Shown here piece after piece: positions 1 to 10,343 of a stretch of DNA of 64,000 nt (within the stretch, counting starts at the first letter, position 1; every line of letters starts with the position of its first letter). The translations under genes were made by a program, and so were the position numbers. The stretch is from Euryodendron excelsum (lineage: Eukaryota > Streptophyta > Magnoliopsida > Ericales > Pentaphylacaceae), in assembly GCA_033060915.1 (NCBI GenBank), contig CM065387.1, forward strand, positions 43,719,001 to 43,783,000, read 5' to 3'. The notes under the pieces are model-generated. The model was not told where the DNA came from and made no database searches. It worked only from the letters and a program-made list of their open reading frames with translations.

Positions 1-420
1 CTAGGTTTAACTAACTTGGGTTAGGTTAACCTAGGGTTAAGGTGACCTATGGTTAACTGACCAAGGTTGGGTTAGCCTAAGGTTAGGATGACTTAGGGTT
101 AGGTTAACCTAGGGTTGAATAACTAGGGTCAGGTTAACCTAGGGTTGAATAACTAGGGTCAAGTTAACCTAAGGTTGGACAACTAGGGTCAAGTTAACCT
201 AGGGTTGGATAACTAGGGTCAAGTTAACCTAGGGTTGGTCAACTAGGGTCAAGTTAACCTAGGGTTAGACGACTAAGGTCAAGTTAACCTAGGGTTAGTC
301 AACTAGGGTCAAGTTAACCTAGAGTTAGACAACTAGGGTCAAGTTAACCTAGAGTTGGTCAACTAGGGTCAAGTTAACCTAGAGTTAGACAACTAGGGTC
401 AAGTTAACCTAGGGTTAGAT
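1..420. repeat. 30-bp minisatellite
   Basis: About fourteen head-to-tail copies of a 30-bp unit run from the window start to about 420. The unit is roughly AACTAGGGTC, AAGTTAACCT, AGGGTTGGTC. Copies are very regular from about 120 onward and more degenerate at 1-110. The unit contains AGGGTT, reminiscent of the plant telomere repeat, but it is not a TTTAGGG array. The array may continue to the left of the window. It lies at the U5 side of the putative LTR. Confidence 0.92.
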
Positions 421-1557
421 TGGTAGATGGTTTTGAAAGGTGGTTTAATGCACTTTTGGAAAAAGTTTTGAAAAACAAAATATGTTATGCAATGGACCTT
501 AGTGGATAACCCTTTTGGAGATCATTTTCATGAAAATTTTGACTCTAGTCAGGAGTATGGTTTATATGGTTGGTGATTGGAGAGCATTCCAAAGAAGGTT
601 TCCTCATGGCCATTATAACCATAATTTTGACAAGAGTGCAAGGGGTCCAAAAATCAACATGGTGATGACAACTTTTTTGGGACACCATTTCTAATAGAAA
701 GATAGAGAGAATGCACTTTTTGATAACCATTTTTGAAAACCATTTTTGTACGAGGCCATTCCATCAACAGAGGGTTCCTATGGCCAAATAGAGGGAAACC
801 ACTCAAGAGAGGGTTCCATGGGGCCATTCCAATCACTACCCTTAAAAGAATGGAAACCTTGGAAATTAGAGAATTGGAAAGCAACCCTTATGTAATGATA
901 CCCAAAATGAGAGTTACGGGGTTAGTAGGGGATTTTCTAAGGCATGATTCTTAGGGTTTCATCCTAAGCTTCAAGGAGCCAACTCTTAGAACAATTTTTG
1001 GAAGAAATATAGAGTTTGAAAATGACATGAAATTTTAAGAGTAATGTAAGCATCATAGAACATGACAATAAGCATAAAATGAAGCCAAGCACACAAGACA
1101 TGATCAAAATAGTAATATGCAAGGGGTCATGAACACATACAAGGCTTTTAGGCTACACCACATAATCAAAGGGGCTCTTAGGCCATACCATTTTCAAGTA
1201 GGCTAGTGAGAGGTCCCCCTACATGGTGGCTCTCACTTGCTTTCCTCTAGGCATGATCTAGGAGCCCTCTTGGCTCAAGCATGCAAGAATGGGGGGTTGT
1301 AGATGGGGATTAAAATAGAGAATAGCCTAAGTAGGCTAGGAGGAAGAAGAGAAGAGTGGGGGAAAACAAAAATGTAAAAAGAATACCACCTTTTGCCTTC
1401 AACCCACTTGTAGTCTTCAAAAGATGCTTTGATTGGAGCTTGAATGACTTCAAGAGGGCTTTAGGGGCTGGAATGGACTGTGTAATGGTGTATAAGGCTT
1501 TGTAATTGAAGTGTATAGGCTTGAGAGAGGTAGAATCTAGCCTAAGTGTTGGAGGGG

Positions 1558-1657
1558 TGGAATATTTATAAGGATTCGAGGTTCTGGAGCAGTTTTAGCA
1601 GAGCTTCACGTCAATTTCGGAGATAGAATATGCAAAGGGGTGGACTGGTATTTATAG
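1558..1657 (-). promoter_or_regulatory. Putative LTR promoter TATA boxes
   Basis: On the minus strand CTATAAATA occurs at 1657-1649 and a second CTTATAAATATTCC at 1571-1558. They would place the transcription start at about 1530-1620 and leave a U3 of roughly 1.8 kb. The double TATA may be a local duplication. No transcript evidence can be read from sequence. Confidence 0.35.
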
Positions 1658-1673
1658 ACAATCGAGAATAGGC

Positions 1674-1736
1674 CTTGCGCATGTGCTACATGCGCCTGGC
1701 CAAAATTGGACCTGGCGCATGTAGGACATGCGCAAG
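1674..1736. repeat. Nested inverted repeat (two hairpins inside a larger palindrome)
   Basis: Two 23-bp arms (1674-1696 and 1714-1736) are reverse complements with one mismatch, separated by 17 bp. Each arm is itself a hairpin: GCGCATGT, three bases, ACATGCGC (1677-1695 and 1715-1733). The structure ends about 17 bp before a minus-strand TATA box at 1657-1649, so on that strand it sits directly upstream of a likely promoter. Confidence 0.9.
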
Positions 1737-2106
1737 TACTATTTCATTGGCAGAATGACACCTGGCACCCTGTGTACTGGTTAAATCTCAATTGTTGATC
1801 GAAAGTTGGTTGATCTGATCAAAATTTGAGTGCATGTAGCATACGCTCCATCACCGGTAAAGTTCATCCAAATTTTGCCTCGATAATTGAGTCAATCGGG
1901 AAGGTTTCGGGGGAATCGGTCGCACTCGGGATGTTCTCCTAGGGCTTCCGGCGAACTTTGATGTTTTTGAAAAGTTTAAATTGTGTTTGGAAGCGTGGGA
2001 TAGCGTCTCGGGAAGCATGCATAAAAGGACACTTTTGTGGAGCATCTGTGATACGCTCCGAGGGTGTGTTTAGAAGTAGTTGTTTTCGTGTCACGTGATC
2101 AGGGCC

Positions 2107-2472
2107 TTCGGGAAGCGATCCTTTTAATCGGACTGTACCGATGGAAAGTACTCTAGAAATAGTTTTGGAAATTTCCAGATTTACGCATTGCTTAAGTCGT
2201 TTGATGGTGCGTTTCAATAAGGGAATTGGGGAAAAAGTCAACCATGGCAGAGCGTTTGCGAGACGTTCCAGGGGTTGTCAAAAGTAACCGGGCTTGAGCC
2301 ATCCGATGAAAGGTTTCGGGAAGCGATTTATCCAATCAAGTCGTATCATCTATGAACGAGCTTTCGAGAATTCCTGATTTACGCGTTTCTCAAGTCAGTT
2401 GACGGTGCGTTGTAACTAGGGAATCGGGAGAAAAGACAATTTAGGTGGAGCGTTTACGAGACGCTCCAGGGA
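2107..2472. repeat. Two diverged copies of a ~200-bp unit
   Basis: Copy one (about 2107-2274) and copy two (about 2315-2472) share TTCGGGAAGCGAT at their start, GATTTACGC in the middle and a final block reading GCGTTTNCGAGACGNTCCAGG. The offset is about 198-208 bp, so small indels separate them. A weaker, partial third copy lies at about 1900-2060. Such subrepeats are common in long Tat/Ogre LTRs. Confidence 0.75.
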
Positions 2473-2954
2473 GCTTTTATTGAGTCATGTGAGTTTAGTG
2501 CCGTAAGGTCCTCCTTGGGTTAAACATGGGTGTATGGTGGAACCCTTTGTTCAAAATCCCGTGACCGGTGCTATTTTGGGGCATGCTTGGATTTCCAAGG
2601 GCAAAATGATCATTTTGGCCAGGATTGGCTGGAAATGGTTAGGAAAGGTTTGGTGTGTTGTGTTAAGCATGTAGGGTTGTTCAGGGATGCTTTTGGGAGA
2701 GCCTTTTTACCGTTCGGCGAGGTTTGTGTGGTGTTGAGGTGTTTAGGGGCAAAACGATCATTTTGACGGGAGTTAACCGGAATGAGACCGAAATCGGACT
2801 AGATAGCATGAGGGGGACACCTAATGGTTTAACAATATTTTGGAAGGATGGACTTATCGTTTTGAGGGATTTTGAACTTTCCCAAAAAATGCCTGGAGGC
2901 CCAAGGGGCAGGTTTGGTCATTTTTCACCGAGTCGGGCTAGCAGGCGCCGGTGT

Positions 2955-3310
2955 TGACCTAGGTGTTGGTTTCTGAGACCACCCGGTCTTGAAAAACTAC
3001 CTGTACGATGTTGGTCTCTAAGAATGTCCGATTTTAGAGAGCTACCTGTAGGAGTGGTGTTGGTTTCTGAGAACACCTGGTCCTAGAAAGCTACCTAGAA
3101 GGGTGGTGTTGTCTCTGAGAACGGCTGGTCTCGGAGAGCTACCAAATGATAGACATTCTATATTGGCGGGCTAGCAGGAGCTAGAAGTGAACCGTCTGGA
3201 ACTTGATGAGGTGTTAGTGCTTAAGATCGCCCGATCCCGAGAAGCTACCTAGATGGCGTTGGTTTCCAGGACCGCCTGGTCCGGAAAGCTGCCTGGAATA
3301 ATGGTGCTTA
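2955..3310. repeat. Degenerate tandem repeat of ~50 bp
   Basis: Six or seven imperfect units begin with GTTGGTTTCTGAGA or a variant, followed by a CCTGGTC block and GAAAGCTACCTAGA. Clear units start near 2964, 3010, 3056, 3104, 3211 and 3258. The segment between 3140 and 3210 is disturbed. The repeat ends about 150 bp before the LTR terminus at 3463. Confidence 0.75.
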
Positions 3311-3463
3311 TGGCTTCAGCTGGTCCTTGTGGACCCGTGAAGTGACCAGTTGGCTGGATTGGAGATTGAAGGGTTCGTCTCGAGCTTTCATGTGTTGTGG
3401 TGTTGGAAAACTGAGCCTAGTCGGGCCGGAGATTGCCGAGCGGGCAAAAATGGGGTGCTTACA

Positions 3464-6400
3464 CCTACCATACTCGTTCTATATTAAAAGTTGTAGCTTA
3501 TCCTAACACCATTTAGGTAATTAATATTTCACCATAGAATTAGGCAATGGAACAATGTCTCCCATTGATTTATACTAAGTTAACCTTAATTAGGTTATCT
3601 CGTTGAACCTAGATCTTGGGATCTCCAGTCAACTAGGTTGGGTTGCCATTAAGGTAACTTTTAAGATAATCGGCTTTAAATGCCTAATCCCCTCGATGAA
3701 TGAATTTCGATCTCTTACCAGGCCTAATAGTAAGATGATCTCTCAATATTCTTTGATTAAATTATTAATCATTGAATAGTGTATTCCTGCAAATAATGAC
3801 CTTTAACAGACATGTTTGTCATGATTTGTCGTTATCAGGAATTCTCTGTGTCTTAAGACATTTAAGAAATCATGTGATACTTCTTCTTTAGCTCTTGATT
3901 CCTGCGCAGAATCTGGCTGTTTATTTTCATTGCGAGAATTTCCTAAGAAATTAAAGCATTTCTTGTAAGACTTATCCATTTAAGGATTTAGCGTCTCTTG
4001 ATCCATAAATCAAGTTTCCACGTTGTACCTTCTCTAGTACTTCTGCATGTATATGTAATCAGAGCTCATTCGTAGCACAAGGCTATCACCTTCCAGTGCA
4101 TTAACCCTGGGTTTGAATAAAATACTTTATTCCCGCCAAGATATATATACCCTTGTCACTTGTGTGAACTCATATCAGGAAGTCACAACTACCATCTCGT
4201 CACATATCTACTAAATTTTTGAGTTTAGACTCTACTCCTTGAACCATTTGGATAGCCTCATTCCTAGATGTATCAAGCAGATCATCTGTTACCCATTTAG
4301 TTTTACCTCTATGTAAACTATTATGGTTCAGTTATAACAAAACTTCGTACATCTCTTTACTTTACTTTACTAAAATTATCAAGGCTGCACTTAGTTCATT
4401 TTTTCTTGAGGTTTCACCTCTGACTCTAAAAGTTAGAAATATTCGAATAAGTCATTCTTTCCTTTATGTGTCGAGAACTATTCTTCATTCCAACCATAGA
4501 CTTATAGTCTTGGAACTCTTGCTTATTCATGAAGTCATCGAGACTCTTAGTGTGAAAAGCAAATGCACAAGAAAGTCCATTCTTGAAGAATGTCCCACTT
4601 CTAGAATTAGGAAATATTCTCTTGAATGATTCTAGAGTATTAGACGAATTATCGTCTACTACAACATTCACATGCACAACTGTGTTCAAGCAAACCGGGG
4701 AATACACACTCACACCGTTTTGTAATTTAGATTACAAATAACCTGATTTATAATTCTGTCGGTGTTAATACAGTGTTCTGTGGGGTATCCTAATGAGAAC
4801 GTGTGTTAGAGAAAACAAAGCTTCCCCCTACATTTCTTAGATTATCCAGAATTTAAAGTAGTACACATCAACTCAATTAAGAGTTGGATTTCATTTTTCC
4901 AGCAATCAAGTTACTGAAAAAACTAGGTATTTATAGACAGACGAATCTGGATGTTAAGTTACTGAAGCTATATCATCACCATGTTTAATACTTTTCCCTT
5001 GTTTACTACATTCTTTCTCAAACTCATTTGAACATTATAACATGTGCGTTGATTACATTAAGTATACTATTCCAGTATTACCACTAAACATGTGGATAAG
5101 TATACTCTTGGATAATAACTTTCTTAATTTCATTATATTTCAAGGAACATTATGAAATACAATCAACATATGACAATTAACATAAAAGTTAGAGATGTCA
5201 TTACTATCACAAACATAGATATACATAGATACATATATGGTCACTAAAAGTGTTCCAAGTTAGCAACTAAATAAGTTTATGCAACTAAACAAGTTATTAT
5301 AAAAACACATGAATGATAATAAACCCTAACATGAAACTAGTAAGGACCAGATGATCCTCCTGAAGAGGAACTCTCAATCACTACCAACATAGGATTAATC
5401 GTCCTCTTCCGCGCATGCTCGAGGGTGTTTGGCCGATAAGGAGAGTCCACATCATGAGAACCCTCGGGTTGTGCTAGAAGCCTCAACTTCTGGAACTAAA
5501 TAGGACACAGAACGCTTTTGCAAGCAGTGCATCGAATCTTCCCATAGTAGTTTCGATAGCGACTCGGTCTTGCCTCATTCGGTCCAATCACCTGCCCTCG
5601 TAGAATAGGCAGTGCCACTGGCCTAGGAATAGCAACGTCCTCTAGACCATGAAGATGATATATCGTGTGTAACACAAGAGGATTTGCTGGGTGTGCAGAA
5701 TTCTCTGACTCATCCTCACCAAACCACTTCTGACCCACCTCTTCTCAAATATCCATCACGTGATCTGCAAACACATGGTAATATTTTATGATTAGAAATC
5801 ATAGAATAACACAATTTAATTTCATAGAAGAAATTAAATACTCTAGCAATGAAATTTGCTAGTCCACACAGTATCATATGCTCATATTCTTAAGGTTATG
5901 AACCTTAGAATAACACCATTTTAATTTCTCAAATGAAATTAAAACTCTAGCAATTAAATTACTTAACCACAAAATAATGCTTTCACCAAAAAAACACATA
6001 AACATGGCAAGACAATTAACATGTAGCATTTAAGATACATAAAGATGTACTGCTACACTATATCATGCTAAACATGCAACAGAAATAGAACTTTAACCAA
6101 TTAACAACCACTATGCAAGTTAAGTTCATCACAACATAAGGATTCATGTCAATTGTTATGCATTACGAAACTCAAATTTCTAGATTTATAACAGGTTCAT
6201 TTCAGAGATGAACAATCGCTTTCTAAGTGGCAAATAAAATTAAATTTAGTGCCTTAGAATATGAAACCTTTATGTTCGCATCAAATCTGAATTCACACAT
6301 GATTGTCAATATCATATACTCAACACTACACAACTACATGCCATTTCACATTAGTACTACATATGGAAAACATATACAGGGAGAAACAGAAAGTTTTTGT

Positions 6401-7905
6401 CTTAAGATTGTAGAAAAAATGTATTTTGTATAATGTTTACCATATAATCTGTAGCCACAATAAAGTGAAATGAAACATAGAAATATTATTGTCATGTAAT
6501 CATCATAAAGTGAAATCAACAACATTAAATAACGTGTGTGAAAGAACGTAATATGATATATACAACAAGTCTGATATAATGAGATAATAAAATATGCGAT
6601 GCAGGGGAGATCAAGTCGAATGTTACACACTTTTAGCTTAAGACAGATTTGTCCTCCACATAGATACTCATGGGATGAACGGATGTCTATCTCTAAGATA
6701 AAATGATCACAATCTTGAATAAATAGCACTACAATATTCAAGATTCAGCGAATCAACCTTTTGATTTTACTCTCTTAATTTATGGAATGAATGTAACATG
6801 TATGATATAAAACAGTGAGAAATTTCTGTTTAATTCTACACAGAATTATGACATTTAATTCCATACAGAAACCTACGGCGTTTCTAATAAAAGCAACATG
6901 ATTTGATAATAAATACACTACATTTTCTACACAGAAAAACTGCAATCATTCTGTAGAATTTCAACACTGAAATTCAGTACAGAAACACATAAGAAAGTGA
7001 TGGAATTTCCACTGAAATTCATCACACAGAATATATATAATCATGTTATAACACGACCGATAAAATAAGAAATTAACCGGATGAAACCTGGATAGAAATT
7101 CGTACAGAATTTGTAAGATAGAGACGAAGATGTGAACGGACTGAATGAACCGTCAGAATCTGCCCGGAATAGTCACCGGAATCTGGACAGCACTTTGCCG
7201 GAGACTCGCCACTGACATCGCCGGAATCTAGGCACGGACGTCGTCGCCGGAGGCTGAGAGAGAGATGGAAAATTGTCTGAAAACTGTTTCAGACGCTTGT
7301 TTAGTTCGGAGGGGGAATCTTTCTATATATAGAAAGAATCGCACCCATTCGAAATGGTGCCAGCCAAACGTGCCCTTAGGAAAGGATGCAATCGTTGGAA
7401 TTTAAATTTGAACCGGTTCAGTTCAACCCGGTTCACACTGGTATGGTTTAACCCGCGTCCAAAAATATTAAACCGGCCCAAACCATTTTAATATTAATTT
7501 AACCGCACTCGTACCTGAACCGAACCGCGCCCACCCGGCGGCGACGCTCGTGCATGTGGTTTATTGGGTCAACCCATGGGTTCCATAGGTCTTCCCCTTT
7601 TCACAAAAGTGGGGTGCCCCTTGGGGCCCAAACCAATCTTTAAACTTAGGCTTTATGTACCCATTATTTTTTCCATAGAAAATCAATGTGGGACAAGCCT
7701 TTAGTTCCACCTAAAATTCATACTCATGGTACCTACTTTGGAGACCATTATCTCATTCGAACCTCCATGGATTTGAGCAAGTAAATGCTTGTTCTTCATC
7801 TTCTCATGGAGGAGAACTCGAAGCATCTTGGACCCACTAAAAAGGACATATGGGTCCCACCTTAACAATGACTCAAAGTTGGTGTTTAACACCAATATTC
7901 CAACA
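3464..7905 (-). mobile_element. Unclassified AT-rich, probably degenerate minus-strand LTR-retroelement remains
   Basis: No gene could be recognised here. On the minus strand the block starts at 7905 with TGTTGGAATATTGGTGTT, which resembles a Ty1/copia-type LTR start. It has a TATA box at about 7334-7322 (TCTATATATAGA) followed by a leader-like CT-rich stretch. Further down are two short minus-strand open frames, 5738-5496 (80 codons, two CxxC-like cysteines near its end) and 4713-4426 (95 codons), neither of which I recognise. No reverse transcriptase, integrase or gag motif is visible, no second LTR with the same start is found, and the right-hand long LTR may have truncated the element. 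The retroelement reading is inference from the terminus only. Confidence 0.3.
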
Positions 7906-8971
7906 AATACTACTTCAAAAAAGGCAGTAAACATTTAATGTGAAGGTAGCTCGCATGCAGAAATGCAAAGAATCTGTCTCTAACATATCAGTCCATTTGT
8001 AGCTGATTTTTTACCAGAAAATCATTTGAATCCGGAAAGGTTCATGATTGACAAAATCGTAGATCTTCGAGTCTTCTTTTCAAGGCCACAAGAATCACAT
8101 TAATCCTAACATTTGAGTAAAATTTTATGATTAAAATACTGTAACTGTGTCAGATGCAAAAATGAGTTGGCTCGACTGAACTAGTGTCGGCTTGAGGTTT
8201 GATGAGCAGAAGGCTCAAAATGTCAAGGTTTGCTGGTAGTTGCTGTGTAATGGTTGATTATGGATAACAAGGCTCGTCCAGTCTCACTACAAATAGATAC
8301 ATTTGTTGTAAGGAAAATGTGCGTAAGAATAGAAGAAAAATAGAGTGATTGTGAGCCATAGTGTGTTGAGAGGTCATTCTGTATAACCTTGAGTATTCTT
8401 GAGTGCCTCCAACATTTGTAAACTTTCAGATATTTTCTCTGTAAAGTAGAGTGATGTCTTGGAGAAGTAAGGCAAGATAAGTGAGGTGGACATAGTCTAG
8501 CGACCGGAGGATTCTGGCGGTACCGTGGAGCTTGGTACTTGATCATGCACTGGAATCATAAGACTGATGATTCAGTCATGTAAGATAATACACCTGAAAG
8601 TTTGTGGACTCAACACCTGAGGCATGTGGATTTGGCTAAGTTAGGTTATAAGTTGTAATCTTGTGTTGAATAATTTATAGTGCATAGATTAATTGGACTA
8701 GGTCCCATGATTTTTTTCCGTAACGGTTTTCACACTAAAAATTCTTGTGTCTAATGTAATTGCTTCTGCTTTATTATTCTTGACATGCAATTGATGTTCA
8801 TGCACATGCATTGAATTGAAAATTGATTAAAATTGGCAAAAGACCTATTCGCCTCCCTCTAGGTCTGGTAAATCCAAGTCTAGAATATTTTTTAACCTTC
8901 ATTGTTCCAAATTCTATAATGGGAATAATCATTCTATTTTCTTGTCATTCAATGACTATAAGCAAACAATG
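7906..8971 (+). mobile_element. Possible degenerate copia-type LTR fragment
   Basis: No coding gene is seen. At about 8720-8870 there is a run resembling the 3' end of several plant copia LTRs: AACGGTTTTCACAC, then TTCTTGTGTC, then CCTATTCGCCTCCCTCTAGG. No primer-binding site follows clearly and the 5' end cannot be placed. The remainder is unremarkable mixed-composition DNA. Confidence 0.3.
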
Positions 8972-9165
8972 GAATGGGAGTGGTCATTCAATTATATCCT
9001 TATTTCTATTTTCATTACAACATGCATTTCATTCTAACTTATTTAAACAAAAGAATGGGAGTGGTCATTCAATTATATCCTTAAATTTCTATTTTCATTA
9101 CAACATGCATTCCATTCTAACTTGTTTAAACAATAGAATGAGAGTGGTCATTCAATTATATTATA
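8972..9165. repeat. Tandem repeat, about 82-bp unit, 2.4 copies
   Basis: Units begin at 8972, 9053 and 9136 with GAATGGGAGTGGTCATTC (third copy GAATGAGAG). Copies one and two also share CATTACAACATGCATT and TTTAAACAA. The GGAATGACCATTC flavour resembles the ends of the element at 14268-14931, so this may be a remnant of that family. Confidence 0.85.
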
Positions 9166-9298
9166 ACTTATTTCATTCCACTATACCAAAAATTGTCTAA
9201 AACAAAAAGTATGTGAAATATGACACTAGCTTGATTACTAAAGAGAAATAGAAAGAGAGATGGGAGGAGCCATATACATATATATATACACACATATA

Positions 9299-9329
9299 CT
9301 AGTGATTTGGCCTGTGCTTCGCACCAGCC
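9299..9329 (-). mobile_element. Candidate Helitron 3' terminus
   Basis: On the minus strand a hairpin (GGCTGGTGC, GAA, GCACAGGCC at 9329-9309) is followed 6 nt later by CTAG (9302-9299) and then T. A GC-rich hairpin 10-12 nt from a CTRR end with a T on the flank is the diagnostic 3' end of plant Helitrons. The element would extend to higher coordinates, but its 5' TC terminus was not located. The hAT and MITE insertions to the right may interrupt it. Confidence 0.5.
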
Positions 9330-9600
9330 AATCACTTTCTAATTCATATATTATGATATTTTGAATTAAAAATTATCAATTCATACGTTGTAACCCTCAT
9401 GTGTCCTAAATCACCAATCCATACATTTTAGTAAAAACTGACATAATGATACAATTGTAGCATATCAAATCATAGCAATTATTTAAAGAACAACACTATC
9501 AACACTCACAAACCAAATTCATGTTGTAAATTGGATAACAATACTTAAGAGTGTTAAAAGAATAGCTAACAAAAGTTGAACTTAAAGTTCATACAAAGGC
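9330..9600. other. AT-rich sequence, possible Helitron body
   Basis: Contains no ORF or repeat that I recognise. It lies on the element side of the Helitron-like terminus and may be its non-coding interior. Confidence 0.3.
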
Positions 9601-9925
9601 TTAGACTTCGTTTAGTCATGGTTTCAGTTCTTATTTTCTATTTTCATTTTTTAAAATTCGATTGAACCGTGTTTGACGGATTGATTTTGAGAACTTTTTA
9701 TGTTGAAACTGCGTTTGGTAAGCCGGTTTTAGAACTTGTTTTTGAAATTTTTTTTTCAGAAAATACCCTAGTTTTGGGAACCATTAAAAAGGTATTTTCT
9801 AAGTTTCTGGAACCGTTTTCATACGAAAATAAAAACGTTTTTTCGATGGTCCCATTTTTGGTTCTGAGAACACGAAAAACGGAATCGAAATTGGAACCGA
9901 AAACGGCACTAAATAAAGCCTTAGG
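9601..9925. mobile_element. MITE-like element with degenerate terminal inverted repeats
   Basis: The left end (CTTAGACTTCGTTTAGT) and the reverse complement of the right end (CTAAGGCTTTATTTAGT) match at about 12 of 17 positions and continue into a shared GTTTCNGTTC block. The interior is partly self-complementary: open frames on both strands here are complements of one another and not genes. No clean target-site duplication was seen. Confidence 0.45.
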
Positions 9926-10147
9926 TTTTGTTTCACATCGCAATTTAATCCAAGTCCCAAGCACAAATCTTTACCAAATGGTAGTTCCCTCTTATCAACA
10001 TTGATGGAATATTTGGATATGTACACAAAAGCAAAACTATGGAAGATTAGCACATAGTGGCAAACAAAACTTATAAAAATGTGGCAGTTGAGAATTTTTT
10101 TATATGTTCGCCATTTGGGGAATGTGGCAGCACGCAAATGTGCTTAG

Positions 10148-10343
10148 TGTCACGGGCCGGACGCTTACCATCTAACCTAAAAGTCTAAACTATTAGGTAG
10201 TGATGTCTATTCCCCCTTATATGTCCCAATACCTCCCTCCTCCTATTAGTAGTTGGGTTTCTTTGATACCATTTGTCATGGGTCAGGGGCTTGTCATTCG
10301 ACCCAAAAGCCTAAGCTATTAGGTGATGCTGCATGCCTCATTT
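10148..10343 (-). mobile_element. TRIM-type miniature LTR retrotransposon, part 1 (LTR, PBS, start of second LTR)
   Basis: On the minus strand one LTR ends at 10274 with CCCATGACA and is followed after two bases by TGGTATCAAAG (10271-10261), which matches the initiator-Met tRNA primer site TGGTATCA. About 15 bases later a second LTR begins and ends at 10148 with GGCCCGTGACA. The two LTR ends are clearly homologous: both contain CTATTAGGT and CCCTTATAT. LTR length is only about 100-120 bp and the internal region about 30 bp. The upstream LTR is interrupted by the hAT element beginning at 10344 and resumes at 14022. Confidence 0.6.

Larger units (their letters stand above)
1..3463 (-). mobile_element. 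Long LTR of a Tat/Ogre-type Ty3/gypsy retrotransposon (left end outside window)
   Basis: Read on the minus strand, the block opens at 3463 with TGTAAGCACCCCATTTTTG, a start resembling LTRs of Tat/Ogre elements. It holds no coding sequence but has the features of a long LTR: TATA boxes near 1649-1657 and 1558-1572, a pyrimidine-rich leader-like stretch below 1550, and several internal repeat arrays (1-420, 1674-1736, 2107-2472, 2955-3310). The other end lies outside the window, so it is unclear whether this is a solo LTR or part of a whole element. No Tat coding domains are seen next to it at 3464 onward, which favours a solo or truncated LTR. The family call is inferred from the terminus and architecture, not from an alignment. 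Confidence 0.45.

Noticed and set aside
1..420. CRISPR-like or telomeric array
   Set aside because: Units are contiguous with no unique spacers, the DNA is plant nuclear, and the repeat is not TTTAGGG.
654..954. Overlapping short open frames on both strands
   Set aside because: They are mutual shadows with no domain, in non-coding LTR DNA.
4426..4713. 95-codon minus-strand frame as a gene
   Set aside because: No recognisable motif, no conserved neighbours, inside likely retroelement debris.
9669..10137. Three overlapping frames of about 110 codons as genes
   Set aside because: They come from the self-complementary interior and flank of a MITE-like element; they are complements of each other.
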